A stretch of 64,000 bases of DNA, taken from assembly GCF_028561335.1 (NCBI RefSeq), contig NZ_JAQQTG010000015.1, positions 127,433 to 191,432 on the forward strand, written 5' to 3'. The stretch is from Aequorivita todarodis. GTDB lineage: Bacteria > Bacteroidota > Bacteroidia > Flavobacteriales > Flavobacteriaceae. Numbering within the stretch: position 1 is the stretch's first letter; the number at the start of each line of letters is the position of its first letter. Of this stretch, positions 49,599-58,895 are shown one piece after another. Both the position numbers and the translations under genes were made by a program. The notes under the pieces were generated by a model. That model saw only the letters and a list, made by a program, of their open reading frames with translations, was not told the DNA's origin and made no database searches.

Positions 49599-52433
49599 TC
49601 ACGAATGTAATTCTTTTTTTAGGAATCGGGCGGTATAACTCTTTTTGTCTTCGGCTACTTCTTCCGGGGTTCCCAGGGCCATAATTTTTCCGCCCTGTTT
49701 GCCGCCTTCGGGGCCAATATCTATAATATAATCAACGGTTTTAATAACGTCCAGATTGTGTTCAATAATTAGTACCGTGTTTCCTTTGTCAACCAGTTTA
49801 TTCAGCACTATCATCAAAACGCGAATGTCCTCAAAATGGAGTCCCGTTGTGGGTTCGTCCAAAATGTAAAAGGTGTTTCCCGTATCGCGTTTGGAGAGTT
49901 CGGTAGCCAGTTTAATCCTCTGTGCTTCCCCGCCCGAAAGTGTTGTAGATTGTTGACCTAACGTAATATAACCGAGACCAACATCCTTTATGGTTTTAAT
50001 TTTTCGGTGGATTTTTGGAATGTTTTCGAAGAAACCATCCGCTTCATTAATCGTCATTTCCAAAACGTCATAAATGGATTTCCCTTTATAGCGAATCTCC
50101 AAAGTTTCACGGTTAAAACGTTTGCCTTGGCAGGTTTCGCATTCCACATAGACATCGGGCAGGAAGTTCATTTCAATAACGCGCAGACCGGCACCTTTAC
50201 AGGATTCACAACGGCCGCCGGCAACGTTGAAGCTAAAACGCCCAGGTTTGTACCCGCGAATCATCGCTTCAGGAGTTTTGGCGAAAAGATTGCGTATTTC
50301 AGAAAAAACACCCGTATAGGTCGCTGGGTTGCTTCGTGGCGTGCGGCCGATGGGCGATTGGTTTATATCGATTACTTTGTCAATATTTTCAAGCCCTTCA
50401 ATTTTTTTGTAGGGCATCGGTTTTTTTACGCCATTAAAAAAATGTGCGTTGAGAATAGGGTAGAGGGTCTCGTTGATAAGTGTACTCTTTCCGCTGCCGG
50501 AAACGCCCGTTACACCAATCATTTTTCCCAAGGGAAATTCCACTGAAATGTTTTTCAAGTTATTTCCCGAAGCCCCTTTCAACGTTAGCGTTTTGCCGTT
50601 TCCTTTTCTTCGCTTTTTTGGGACTTCAATTTTCTTCTTACCGCTTAAATAATCTGCGGTGAGTGTGTTGTGTTTTTCTATTTCTTTTGGAGTTCCTTCG
50701 GAAACAATCTCGCCACCGTGCCTTCCCGCTGCCGGCCCAATGTCAATCACATAATCGGCGCTTTCTATCATTTCTTTGTCGTGCTCCACGACTATAACGG
50801 AATTGCCTATATCCTTCAATTGCTTCAGGGAAAAAATCAATCGCTCATTATCGCGTTGGTGCAGGCCAATACTGGGCTCGTCCAAAATATAGAGCACGCC
50901 CACCAACTGCGAGCCAATCTGCGTTGCAAGTCGGATGCGTTGCGCCTCCCCGCCCGAAAGTGATTTTGAGCTGCGGTCCAGAGCCAAATACGTCAACCCC
51001 ACATCCACCAAAAACTGAAGCCTTGAACGCACTTCCTTTATAATTTCCGAAGCGATTTTAAGCTGCGTTTCCGAAAGGTTGTTTTCGAGGTTTGCAAACC
51101 ATTCCGCCAATTCCACCACGTCCATATTGGCGAGTTCGGCGATGTTTTTTCCGTTCACTTTGAAGTAAAGCGATTCCTTCCGAAGCCGTGTGCCGTTGCA
51201 CTCCGGGCAGGGAATTTTGTCCATATATTCCTTTGCCCAGCGTTTTAGGGAAGTGGTCTCGTTGGCGTCGAAAGTATTTTGGATAAAAGTGGCAACTCCT
51301 TCAAAGTCTATTTTGTAGCTGCGGGTGATGCCGAGTTCCTTTGATGCAACTTCAAACTTTTCATTTCCGCCGAAAAAGATAACATTCTTGGCTTCTTGCG
51401 GAATACTTTCAAACGGATCACTCAACTTAAATTTGAAGCGTTCCGCAATCAATTCAAGTTGCTTAAAAACCCAATTGTTCTTTTGGGGCCCGTGCGCGGC
51501 CAAGGCGCCCTGCTTGATGGATAGTTTTGGATTCGGAACGAGCTTGTTCAAATTTACCTCGTAGAGTTTCCCCAACCCTTTACAATTAGGGCACATCCCT
51601 TTTGGCGAATTGAAGGAAAAATTGTTTGGCTCCGGATTTGGGTATGAAATTCCCGAGGACGGACACATCAGCGAACGGCTGAAATAGCGGGCTTCGTTTG
51701 TGTCGTTGTCCAAAACCATCAACACATCATCGCCGTGGTACATTGCGGTGTTTATGGTTTCGAAAAGGCGCTTGTTGTTATCGCTTTCGGCGGAAACCTT
51801 TAAACGGTCAATAACTATTTCAATGTCGTGGGTTTTGTAGCGGTCCACTTTCATACCCTTCACAATATCGCGCACTTCGCCGTCCACGCGCACTTTTAGG
51901 AAACCTTGTTTGGCAATCTGTTCAAAAAGTTCGCGGTAATGCCCTTTCCGGGAACGGATTACGGGAGCGAGAATACTTACTTTTTTATCGGCGAAATCTT
52001 CAAGGATAAGCTGTTTTATCTGCTCATCACTATAGCTGACCATTTTTTGCCCTGTGTTGTAACTATAAGCATCACTGGCGCGGGCGTAAAAAAGACGGAG
52101 GAAATCATAAATTTCAGTAATGGTGCCAACGGTGGAACGCGGACTTTTACTGGTGGTTTTTTGCTCAATGGCAATTACTGGGGAAAGGCCTTCAATTTTA
52201 TCTACATCGGGGCGTTCCAGACTGCCTAAAAACTGGCGTGCGTAGGCGGAAAATGTTTCAATATAACGGCGCTGCCCTTCAGCATAAATGGTATCAAACG
52301 CCAAAGAGGATTTTCCGCTGCCGGAAAGCCCTGTAATTACTACTAATTTTTCTCTTGGAATGCGAACGTCAATGTTCTTTAAGTTGTGGACGCGGGCGCC
52401 CAAAACTTCAATAAAATCCTCATTTTTCAGCAT
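49599..52433 (-). CDS. uvrA: Excinuclease ABC subunit A
   Basis: A 944-residue dimeric ATPase that finds bulky DNA lesions and loads UvrB in nucleotide excision repair. Two ABC modules are visible, with the first Walker A GLSGSGKSSLAF and the second GVSGSGKSTLIN. Signature loops are LSGGEAQRIRLATQIG and LSGGEAQRIKLATELS. Zinc-binding cysteines lie in CPNCKGLGKLYE, CPECNGTRLRKE and CESCKGAGLRV with CETCQGKRF. I chose the ATG at 52433 (MLKNEDFIEVLGARVHNLKN); the frame is open from 52442, but a TACCTTTG box ends at 52440, only 7 bp from this ATG. Confidence 0.96.
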   Translation of the reverse strand: MLKNEDFIEVLGARVHNLKNIDVRIPREKLVVITGLSGSGKSSLAFDTIYAEGQRRYIETFSAYARQFLGSLERPDVDKIEGLSPVIAIEQKTTSKSPRSTVGTITEIYDFLRLFYARASDAYSYNTGQKMVSYSDEQIKQLILEDFADKKVSILAPVIRSRKGHYRELFEQIAKQGFLKVRVDGEVRDIVKGMKVDRYKTHDIEIVIDRLKVSAESDNNKRLFETINTAMYHGDDVLMVLDNDTNEARYFSRSLMCPSSGISYPNPEPNNFSFNSPKGMCPNCKGLGKLYEVNLNKLVPNPKLSIKQGALAAHGPQKNNWVFKQLELIAERFKFKLSDPFESIPQEAKNVIFFGGNEKFEVASKELGITRSYKIDFEGVATFIQNTFDANETTSLKRWAKEYMDKIPCPECNGTRLRKESLYFKVNGKNIAELANMDVVELAEWFANLENNLSETQLKIASEIIKEVRSRLQFLVDVGLTYLALDRSSKSLSGGEAQRIRLATQIGSQLVGVLYILDEPSIGLHQRDNERLIFSLKQLKDIGNSVIVVEHDKEMIESADYVIDIGPAAGRHGGEIVSEGTPKEIEKHNTLTADYLSGKKKIEVPKKRRKGNGKTLTLKGASGNNLKNISVEFPLGKMIGVTGVSGSGKSTLINETLYPILNAHFFNGVKKPMPYKKIEGLENIDKVIDINQSPIGRTPRSNPATYTGVFSEIRNLFAKTPEAMIRGYKPGRFSFNVAGGRCESCKGAGLRVIEMNFLPDVYVECETCQGKRFNRETLEIRYKGKSIYDVLEMTINEADGFFENIPKIHRKIKTIKDVGLGYITLGQQSTTLSGGEAQRIKLATELSKRDTGNTFYILDEPTTGLHFEDIRVLMIVLNKLVDKGNTVLIIEHNLDVIKTVDYIIDIGPEGGKQGGKIMALGTPEEVAEDKKSYTARFLKKELHS

Positions 52434-52439
52434 AGCTGG

Positions 52440-52447
52440 CAAAGGTA
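52440..52447 (-). promoter_or_regulatory. -7 box directly upstream of uvrA
   Basis: The minus strand reads TACCTTTG. Transcription would begin within a few bases of the ATG at 52433, giving a very short or absent leader. The -33 element is not obvious. Confidence 0.5.
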
Positions 52448-52522
52448 CTCAATAGATTGGAAAATAAAGAATGCATGGCAATGGCGCGGTGTTAATTTTT
52501 GATAAAAAATCGGAAGCCTTAT

Positions 52523-53536
52523 TTAACGGTTTACTTCCTTTGAAAGGAAAATATGAAAAGTAATGGCAACGTAAAATATGGTGCTTATTACGATGGAATA
52601 GCTTACAATGATCGCTAGAACTGAAAAGCTGAGCATCAAGTAGGTAAGGGGGAGTAATACGCCAAATACCATTAACAGTAAAAAAACGATGTACAGATAA
52701 TAGATCAATCGCGGTGTTTTCCTGTCTAAATGGCTTTGGAATTGGGAGAGTTTGGGCAGTACATCTTTCGTTAGATATTCCCAGAGTTTTGAGAAAAAGA
52801 AATCGTTAAAAGAGGAATTTTCAAACACGTCATTGTCTATTGTGTTGGCAAGGGTTAGGATTTTTTCTCTATGGCGTTCAAAAATGGAATCTAAATTGAG
52901 AGATTCCTTGTAATTTCCATATTTATAACCAAAAACATACCACAAACCGGAACCACTTTTGTGTTCTACCCATTTCTCTATGATATTGTTGCTATAAAAA
53001 ATAGGATAATCTATGGTTTCGGGAATTTGTTTTTCTTTAGGGTCTGTCATCAATAGCGATTTCAGTTCCAAATACAGGTTTTCGGTCTCGCCGAAATGAT
53101 GCGTTTCCTGAAGAAATTCAATGGCCAATTTCGACTTCCCTTTATAAAACTCCTTTACATCAAAATAGCTCAGATTTGCGTAATCTTTTTCCATATAATC
53201 CTTGAGTCCGGGGAGCCAGATATTTGAGTTGAAGATGATTTCCGCAATCGTTCGGAAATTGTGCATCTTTTGTGTTGTCTTGCTTATTTTGTGGATGATT
53301 TTGGCCTTGTAGGATTTATGGTTCATGGCCGAAGCAGCCAAAAAAACCATTAAAATTGCGGCTAAAAAACCGCTGATGCCTATATAGATTGAAGTAAGTT
53401 TCTTTAAATTTTCCTCAAAGCCCAGGGTGTTCTGATGTTTGTCGTAAAGCAAAAAAATAAGCCCTGCGCAGATTGCCCCACTTATCGCAAAAGCGACAAT
53501 GGAATACAAATCCTTGGACAAAGATTTATTTTTCAT
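52523..53536 (-). CDS. Membrane protein of unknown function
   Basis: A 337-residue protein with two N-terminal membrane helices (about residues 8-30 and 48-68), a large soluble middle part (about 70-275) rich in Lys, Glu and aromatic residues, and two or three C-terminal helices (about 278-332). The middle contains KIIHKISKTTQKMHNFRT and SIFERHREKILTLANTIDND. I do not recognise a domain. The first and last helices would make the middle cytosolic or periplasmic. It stands alone, after uvrA on the same strand. Two flanking gaps (52448-52522, 53537-53814) show nothing else. Confidence 0.7.
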   Translation of the reverse strand: MKNKSLSKDLYSIVAFAISGAICAGLIFLLYDKHQNTLGFEENLKKLTSIYIGISGFLAAILMVFLAASAMNHKSYKAKIIHKISKTTQKMHNFRTIAEIIFNSNIWLPGLKDYMEKDYANLSYFDVKEFYKGKSKLAIEFLQETHHFGETENLYLELKSLLMTDPKEKQIPETIDYPIFYSNNIIEKWVEHKSGSGLWYVFGYKYGNYKESLNLDSIFERHREKILTLANTIDNDVFENSSFNDFFFSKLWEYLTKDVLPKLSQFQSHLDRKTPRLIYYLYIVFLLLMVFGVLLPLTYLMLSFSVLAIIVSYSIVISTIFYVAITFHIFLSKEVNR

Positions 53537-53814
53537 AGACTAAACGGCAACCAATGGTTCATAGAAATAATCAAAAAAGATTTTTGGGGAGGAGAAATTT
53601 ATTGGTAATTCTTTCGTGAAAGGATGCTCTCTTAAAACTGGATATATAAGTCTCCGATAAGGTGGAATTGAAAAGCCTCCTTAAAAAATCACAAGCTGAA
53701 ATTTCTAAAAATCCTTGATTAATTGCCTCAAATCTAACCTTTTTTACTGCCCAAAGGGGCACCTTTCGATATAATGCAGAAGATTTCGTTTAATAGCGCA
53801 AAAGGCCTAAAAAT

Positions 53815-55527
53815 TCAATAGCCTATGGCAGTATCATCGCCACGGCTGTCGGCACCTCCTTGAAGTTTGCCGTTCGGGAGTTTTAGGATAGCGTCCACCT
53901 TTCCGATAACCGGGTCGGTTTCGGTATTTTCGGGATAGCCTTTTTGTTTCAACGTTTCAATCAGATCTTCGGGAAATCGATCAAATTCATACCTGATGGC
54001 ATCGGGCAACCACTGGTGATGAAATCTGGGCGCATCCACGGCTTGTTGCATATCCATATTAAATTCATACACATTCAAGATAGTTTGCGCTACTGAAGTG
54101 ATAATCGTTGCCCCGCCGGGAGTACCCACGACCATCCAAAGTTTGCCGTCCTTTTCTACTATGGTCGGCGTCATCGAGCTGAGCATTCTTTTTTGGGGCG
54201 CAATGGCATTTGCCTGTCCGCCAACCAGACCATACACATTCGGCTCGCCCGGCTTGGCGCTGAAATCGTCCATTTCATTGTTTAAGAAGAAACCGAGTTC
54301 GTTGACGAATAGCAAGGAGCCGAAGGTTGAATTGAGCGTTGTGGTAACCGAAACCGCATTCCCAAAGGAATCAACGATTGAAAAGTGAGTGGTTTCAGGA
54401 CTTTCGTACCCCATAATTACACCGGGCTTAATTTCTGCTGAAGTAGTGGCCGCGTTGAAGGAAAAATTTTCCATTCTTCGGGAAAGATAGGCTTCGGAAA
54501 GCAAGGAATCGGTCGGGATATTCACAAAATCCGGGTCGCCCAAATAATAACTTCTGTCGGCGTAGGCGCGGCGTTCCGCTTCGGCCAAAACTTGAATGTA
54601 TTTTTCTGAATTGTGGCCATATTCCGAAAGGGGAAAAGGTTCCACCATCTTTAAAATCTGCACCAAACAGATGCCGCCGCTGGATGGTGGCGCCATGGAA
54701 ATCACTTTTAAATCCTTATACGTAAAAACAATCGGTTCGCGCCATTGGGCCTCGTAGGCTTCCAAATCTTTTAGGGTTATTATGCCGCCTTTTTCTTTCA
54801 AAAAGGAAAGGAGTTTTTGGCCCGTTTCGCCACCGTAAAACTCAGCCCGGCCATTTTTGGAGATACGTTCCAAAGTATTGGCCAGTGCTAAATTTTTCAA
54901 CGTATCGCCAGCTTTTAGATTTTCTGTATAAAGAATCGTTTCGCCATTTATTTCTTCAAAATAAGGAATATACATTTCCAATTCCTCTGCCTCCTTCTCA
55001 GTTATTATATATCCTTTTTTTGCCAGTTCAATCACGGGTTTTAAAATAACTTCCATCGGTAAACTTCCGAATTTTTCGTGGGCCGCAAACATGCCGGCAA
55101 CAGTCCCCGGAACGGCCACGGACATTGCGCCGATGGAGCTTTTGTTAGGAATAACGTTTCCATCCTTATCGAGGTACATATTTTTAGCGGCGGCCATCGG
55201 AGCTTTTTCGCGATAGTCCAACGAGCCTATTTCGCCGTATTGGGTTCTGTAAACCATAAAGCCGCCGCCGGCAAGATTGCCTGCGTTGGGATAGGTTAGG
55301 GCCAAAGCCATATTTGTGGCAATCATGGCATCAAAGGCGTTACCGCCCATTTTTAGGATTTCCGTGCCAATTTTTGAAGCCTCCGCCCGGGCCGAAACTA
55401 CCATCGCGCTGTCTGCAATAACAGCCTGTTTTGTTTCAACTTTAGGTGTTTCAACAACGGTTCGCGCTTCAGGTTTTTCCTTGCAGGCAAATATGAGAAG
55501 TATGATTAATAGGGGATAGATTTTCAT
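53815..55527 (-). CDS. ggt: Gamma-glutamyltransferase (lipoprotein)
   Basis: A 570-residue Ntn-hydrolase precursor that cleaves glutathione and other gamma-glutamyl compounds. The start at 55527 (MKIYPLLIILLIFACKEKPE) gives a lipobox (IFAC). The precursor cuts itself before the catalytic Thr in ESPETTHFSIVDSFGNAVSV (about Thr380), making large and small subunits. The small-subunit motif QKRMLSSMTPTIVEKDG and the large-subunit LAGGGFMVYR, REKAPMAAAKNMYLD are present. It acts in the periplasm, attached to a membrane. It stands alone. Confidence 0.94.
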   Translation of the reverse strand: MKIYPLLIILLIFACKEKPEARTVVETPKVETKQAVIADSAMVVSARAEASKIGTEILKMGGNAFDAMIATNMALALTYPNAGNLAGGGFMVYRTQYGEIGSLDYREKAPMAAAKNMYLDKDGNVIPNKSSIGAMSVAVPGTVAGMFAAHEKFGSLPMEVILKPVIELAKKGYIITEKEAEELEMYIPYFEEINGETILYTENLKAGDTLKNLALANTLERISKNGRAEFYGGETGQKLLSFLKEKGGIITLKDLEAYEAQWREPIVFTYKDLKVISMAPPSSGGICLVQILKMVEPFPLSEYGHNSEKYIQVLAEAERRAYADRSYYLGDPDFVNIPTDSLLSEAYLSRRMENFSFNAATTSAEIKPGVIMGYESPETTHFSIVDSFGNAVSVTTTLNSTFGSLLFVNELGFFLNNEMDDFSAKPGEPNVYGLVGGQANAIAPQKRMLSSMTPTIVEKDGKLWMVVGTPGGATIITSVAQTILNVYEFNMDMQQAVDAPRFHHQWLPDAIRYEFDRFPEDLIETLKQKGYPENTETDPVIGKVDAILKLPNGKLQGGADSRGDDTAIGY

Positions 55528-55554
55528 AATTATTATTTTCAAATTTAATTATTA

Positions 55555-55590
55555 GGGCGTAGAGACGCACGGCCGTGCGTCTCTACGCCC
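55555..55590. repeat. Perfect 36-bp palindrome
   Basis: The left arm gggcgtagagacgcacgg (55555-55572) is the exact reverse complement of the right arm ccgtgcgtctctacgccc (55573-55590). It lies in the gap between the ggt start and the AcpH-like stop. Similar gtagagacgcac palindromes occur in many bacteria as dispersed repeats. It can form a strong hairpin. Confidence 0.93.
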
Positions 55591-55599
55591 AATCCAATT

Positions 55600-56184
55600 T
55601 CATAATTCCTTTAATTTTTGATGGGAAAAAGCTATCAATTCATCAAAAAAGGAAGTGAATTCGGCTTCAAATTCATCATAATATGCTTCGAGCTCCGCCA
55701 CGGCGAGGTTCATTTTTGAAACGCCCTTGGTGCGCACATTCATCTGTGTCAAAATTTTGCTGATTCCCTCCACGGTGGCGTAGCTTAGCAGCCAGTTGTC
55801 GGCAATCATATAAGGCATCATTCGTTGGATACGGGCGGGCAGCATGGTAAAATTTTTCCGAAGCAATTTATAAAAATCCGCTACATATTCATCCAAAGGC
55901 ACTTCGGAATATTTGCTCCAATTTTTCGCCAAAAAATGGTCGTAGAGAATATCCACGATTACCCCGCTGTAATGTCCGTAATTTTTGTGGAGCCGCGCCG
56001 TGCTCTGGTGTACCGTTGGGTGGGCATCGGTAAAACTGTCGATTGCACGGTGCAGCAATATACCTTTCGCGATGGCCGGCGGGTATTTTAAATATCTTTT
56101 TCCCTTAATGCCGTCGGCGATAAAGTTGCCGATGATAACACTTTCGTCATTGCCGGAGAGATAGATGTGGGCCAAAAAATTCAT
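55600..56184 (-). CDS. ACP phosphodiesterase-like protein (AcpH/DUF479)
   Basis: A 194-residue HD-type protein with the family start MNFLAHIYLSGNDESVIIGN, then FIADGIKGKRYLKYPPAIAKG and LLHRAIDSFTDAHPTVHQS, which hold the metal-binding His and Asp residues. The C-terminal half includes YDHFLAKNWSKYSEVPLDEYV. AcpH releases the phosphopantetheine arm from acyl-carrier protein. The name is by family, and activity is likely but unproven. It is convergent with nothing and divergent from the acyltransferase gene. Confidence 0.88.
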   Translation of the reverse strand: MNFLAHIYLSGNDESVIIGNFIADGIKGKRYLKYPPAIAKGILLHRAIDSFTDAHPTVHQSTARLHKNYGHYSGVIVDILYDHFLAKNWSKYSEVPLDEYVADFYKLLRKNFTMLPARIQRMMPYMIADNWLLSYATVEGISKILTQMNVRTKGVSKMNLAVAELEAYYDEFEAEFTSFFDELIAFSHQKLKEL

Positions 56185-56224
56185 TCAATAAATATATGTA
56201 TTTTTGGGCTGTAAAAACTGAAAA

Positions 56225-57295
56225 TTGAACCGATTACCCAATTTGGACCCATTGCGGTTTTTCCTTGCCTCCCTCGTGTTGCTGTTTCACTTGCCCCAAC
56301 TTTCCGCCAACCAGGGATTGCCATATTTTGATGGGCTTCCCATTTATCATCGGGGTTTGGAGGCGGTTTATATGTTTTTTGTACTTAGTGGGTTTTTGAT
56401 TATTCGGCTTATTTATCGGGCAAAAATCAGGAACGCTTTCTCGATTAGGGATTTTTATATTCGAAGGATTCTGCGCATTTTCCCCCTGTACTACCTGGTT
56501 TTGGGCTTCGGTCTTCTTTTTTACAACGTGATTTTGCCATTTTTGAACATTCCTTTCCAAATAAACTATACTTGGAAGGAAGCTTTTTTTTACAACGTTT
56601 TCTTTCTTCCGAATGTCTTTGCCAAAATCTACGAACCCGGCGGTATAATTGAAATTCTGTGGTCCATTGGGATTGAGGAACAGTTCTATTTGATGATTGC
56701 GCCCTTGCTCTTTTTTATAAATGTGAAATGGGTACTGCGGATTTTGAGCCTTTTGTTGATTGGGTATTTTATCCTTTATTGGTCCGATATTTTTGAAGTG
56801 CTCCGTAAATACACCTTTGTGTTCTTCTACCTTTTTTCCGGCGGGGTGATTGCAATTCTCGAAGAAAAGAAAAAACTGGAATTCTTGAAACGTTTCCGGA
56901 TTTTTCCTTTGGTGGTCTGCGTTGCGACCCTTCTCTATTATAGTACCGATTGGTTTCTTTTGGAACCTTTGTGGTTGCGGTCGTTATTCACTTGTGTGTT
57001 GTTTGCCCTTTTCATACACACGCTCGCCTTCAACAACCGTGGCGTGGAAGTAAACAGTAGGATTTTAAACCATTTCGGAAATATTTCCTACGGAATTTAT
57101 ATGTTTCATGCCATTGTTTTAAATGCTGTTGTATTTTTGTTTTTGAAATTGGAAATGCTCCAAAATCTTAATGGAACTTTAACCATAATTTTATTGCACC
57201 TGCTTTCCTTCGCGGGAACGCTTTTGATAGCGCATTTGTCGTACACCTACTTTGAGCTTTACTTTTTAAAGTTGAAGAATAAATTCAGAAAATAA
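56225..57295 (+). CDS. Acyltransferase family 3 membrane protein (TTG start)
   Basis: A 356-residue protein of the OafA/acyltransferase-3 family with about ten membrane helices. The N-terminal motif reads NLDPLRFFLASLVLLFHLPQ (the catalytic His of the RxxH-type motif), and GIEEQFYLMIAPLLFF is also present. The only usable start near the family beginning is TTG at 56225, right after an in-frame TGA; no ATG lies close by. Such proteins acylate polysaccharides, lipid A or peptidoglycan at the inner membrane. The substrate is unknown. A phase-perfect heptad array follows before glmM. Confidence 0.86.
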   Translation: MNRLPNLDPLRFFLASLVLLFHLPQLSANQGLPYFDGLPIYHRGLEAVYMFFVLSGFLIIRLIYRAKIRNAFSIRDFYIRRILRIFPLYYLVLGFGLLFYNVILPFLNIPFQINYTWKEAFFYNVFFLPNVFAKIYEPGGIIEILWSIGIEEQFYLMIAPLLFFINVKWVLRILSLLLIGYFILYWSDIFEVLRKYTFVFFYLFSGGVIAILEEKKKLEFLKRFRIFPLVVCVATLLYYSTDWFLLEPLWLRSLFTCVLFALFIHTLAFNNRGVEVNSRILNHFGNISYGIYMFHAIVLNAVVFLFLKLEMLQNLNGTLTIILLHLLSFAGTLLIAHLSYTYFELYFLKLKNKFRK

Positions 57296-57304
57296 CTGAT
57301 GAGA

Positions 57305-57374
57305 TACGAAGTACAAAATACGAGGTACGAATTACGATCAACAATTAACAATTAACCCCTAACCCTTAACAACA
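57305..57374. repeat. Ten-heptad array with changing unit
   Basis: Exactly in register: tacgaag, tacaaaa, tacgagg, tacgaat, tacgatc, aacaatt, aacaatt, aacccct, aaccctt, aacaaca. The first five share tacgaN-, the last five share aac, without a break in the 7-bp phase. It fills the gap between the acyltransferase and glmM and ends 5 bp before the glmM ATG. Confidence 0.85.
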
Positions 57375-57379
57375 AAAAA

Positions 57380-58792
57380 ATGACTTTAATAAAATCCATT
57401 TCGGGCATCCGCGGGACCATTGGCGGCACGCAAGGCGAAAACTTAACTCCAATTGACGCCGTAAAATACGCGGCGGCCTACGGAAGCTGGGTAAAACAGC
57501 AGCGCAACAAGGAAAACTATAAAGTGGTCGTGGGACGCGATGCGCGGATTTCCGGCGAAATGATGCAGCAATTGGTAATGAATACGCTTGTTGGGATGGG
57601 AATTACCGTGATTGACTTAAACCTTTCAACCACGCCAACGGTTGAAATGGCTGTGGCATTGGAACACGCCGATGGCGGAATAATTTTAACCGCAAGCCAT
57701 AACCCAAAACAATGGAACGCCCTGAAATTGCTGAACAACAAAGGCGAATTTTTAAATGCCGAAGCCGGACAGCAAATCCTCGACATTGCCGAAAAGGGGA
57801 TTATTGAATTTGCCGAAGTTGACAATCTGGGCGAAATCCATAAAAATGATGCCTATATAGATTTGCATATCGACGAAATTTTGAATCTGCCTTTGGTAAA
57901 AACAGATGCCATAAAGCGCTCCAAATTTAAGGTGGTTGTTGATGCGGTGAATTCCACGGGAGGTATTGCGGTGCCCCTGCTTTTGGAAGCCTTGGGCGTG
58001 GAGCCCGTGAAATTGCACTGTACGCCAAATGGTGAATTTCCACACAATCCCGAACCGTTAAAGGAACATTTGGGCGATTTGATGGCAAGCGTTGTAAAAA
58101 ACCACGCCGACTTCGGAATTGTGGTTGACCCCGATGTGGACCGACTTGCCTTTGTTGACGAAAAAGGTGAAATGTTCGGCGAGGAATATACATTGGTAGC
58201 CGTTGCCGATTACGTTCTGCAAAACACGCCCGGAAATACGGTCTCAAACATGTCATCCTCACGGGCTTTGCGCGATGTTACCGAAAAGCACGGCGGCACA
58301 TACTTTGCCAGTGCCGTGGGCGAGGTAAACGTGGTAGAAAAAATGAAGGAAACCAACGCCGTGATTGGCGGAGAAGGCAATGGCGGCATTATCTATCCAG
58401 AACTGCACTACGGTCGCGATAGTTTGGTGGGGATTGCATTGTTTTTAAGTTTTTTGGCTGAGGAAAAAATTGCAGTGAGTGAACTTCGGAAGAAATACAC
58501 GGCTTATTTTATGAGCAAAAAGAAGATTGAATTAACCCCGCAGTTGGATGTGGATGCAATTTTAAAGGCGATGGAAGCAAAGTATGCTGCGGAAGAAATA
58601 AACACGATTGACGGCGTAAAAATAGATTTCCCGGAAAACTGGGTGCACCTTCGAAAATCGAACACGGAACCGATAATCAGGATTTATACCGAGGCAAAAA
58701 GCCAGGAAGAAGCAGATGCCTTGGCGGATAGGATTATTGGGGAAATAAAAGCGGTTGCGGGGATTTGTGGAAATTTGAACGATTGCGAATAA
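57380..58792 (+). CDS. glmM: Phosphoglucosamine mutase
   Basis: A 470-residue enzyme turning glucosamine-6-phosphate into glucosamine-1-phosphate for UDP-GlcNAc, hence peptidoglycan and LPS. The phosphoserine motif is TASHNPKQWN (Ser106). The metal-binding loop DPDVDRLAF and the sugar loop GEGNGGIIYPELHYGRD are present, and the C-terminal phosphate site is RKSNTEPIIRIYTEA. A true alpha-phosphohexomutase of the GlmM or PMM/PGM type is certain; calling it GlmM rests on the usual Bacteroidota assignment. Confidence 0.9.
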   Translation: MTLIKSISGIRGTIGGTQGENLTPIDAVKYAAAYGSWVKQQRNKENYKVVVGRDARISGEMMQQLVMNTLVGMGITVIDLNLSTTPTVEMAVALEHADGGIILTASHNPKQWNALKLLNNKGEFLNAEAGQQILDIAEKGIIEFAEVDNLGEIHKNDAYIDLHIDEILNLPLVKTDAIKRSKFKVVVDAVNSTGGIAVPLLLEALGVEPVKLHCTPNGEFPHNPEPLKEHLGDLMASVVKNHADFGIVVDPDVDRLAFVDEKGEMFGEEYTLVAVADYVLQNTPGNTVSNMSSSRALRDVTEKHGGTYFASAVGEVNVVEKMKETNAVIGGEGNGGIIYPELHYGRDSLVGIALFLSFLAEEKIAVSELRKKYTAYFMSKKKIELTPQLDVDAILKAMEAKYAAEEINTIDGVKIDFPENWVHLRKSNTEPIIRIYTEAKSQEEADALADRIIGEIKAVAGICGNLNDCE

Positions 58793-58833
58793 AAAACGCC
58801 TTCTTCCGTATTATTGGGAGAAGGCGTTTTTTT
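58791..58833. terminator. Bidirectional terminator after glmM
   Basis: aaaaaacgccttct (58791-58804) and agaaggcgttttttt (58819-58833) form a strong stem with A and T runs on either side, overlapping the glmM stop. It lies between the convergent glmM and higA-like genes. Confidence 0.93.
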
Positions 58834-58895
58834 CAATTATGGGTAGTCTTTTTGAATGTCATATTCGGCTGTTACGCCCTGTGGCTATGCGGTTT

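Noticed and set aside
53571-53762. A 63-codon minus-strand frame (MPLWAVKKVRF...) between ggt and the 52523 gene
   Set aside because: No recognisable domain, no promoter or start context, and its composition looks like chance in AT-rich DNA.
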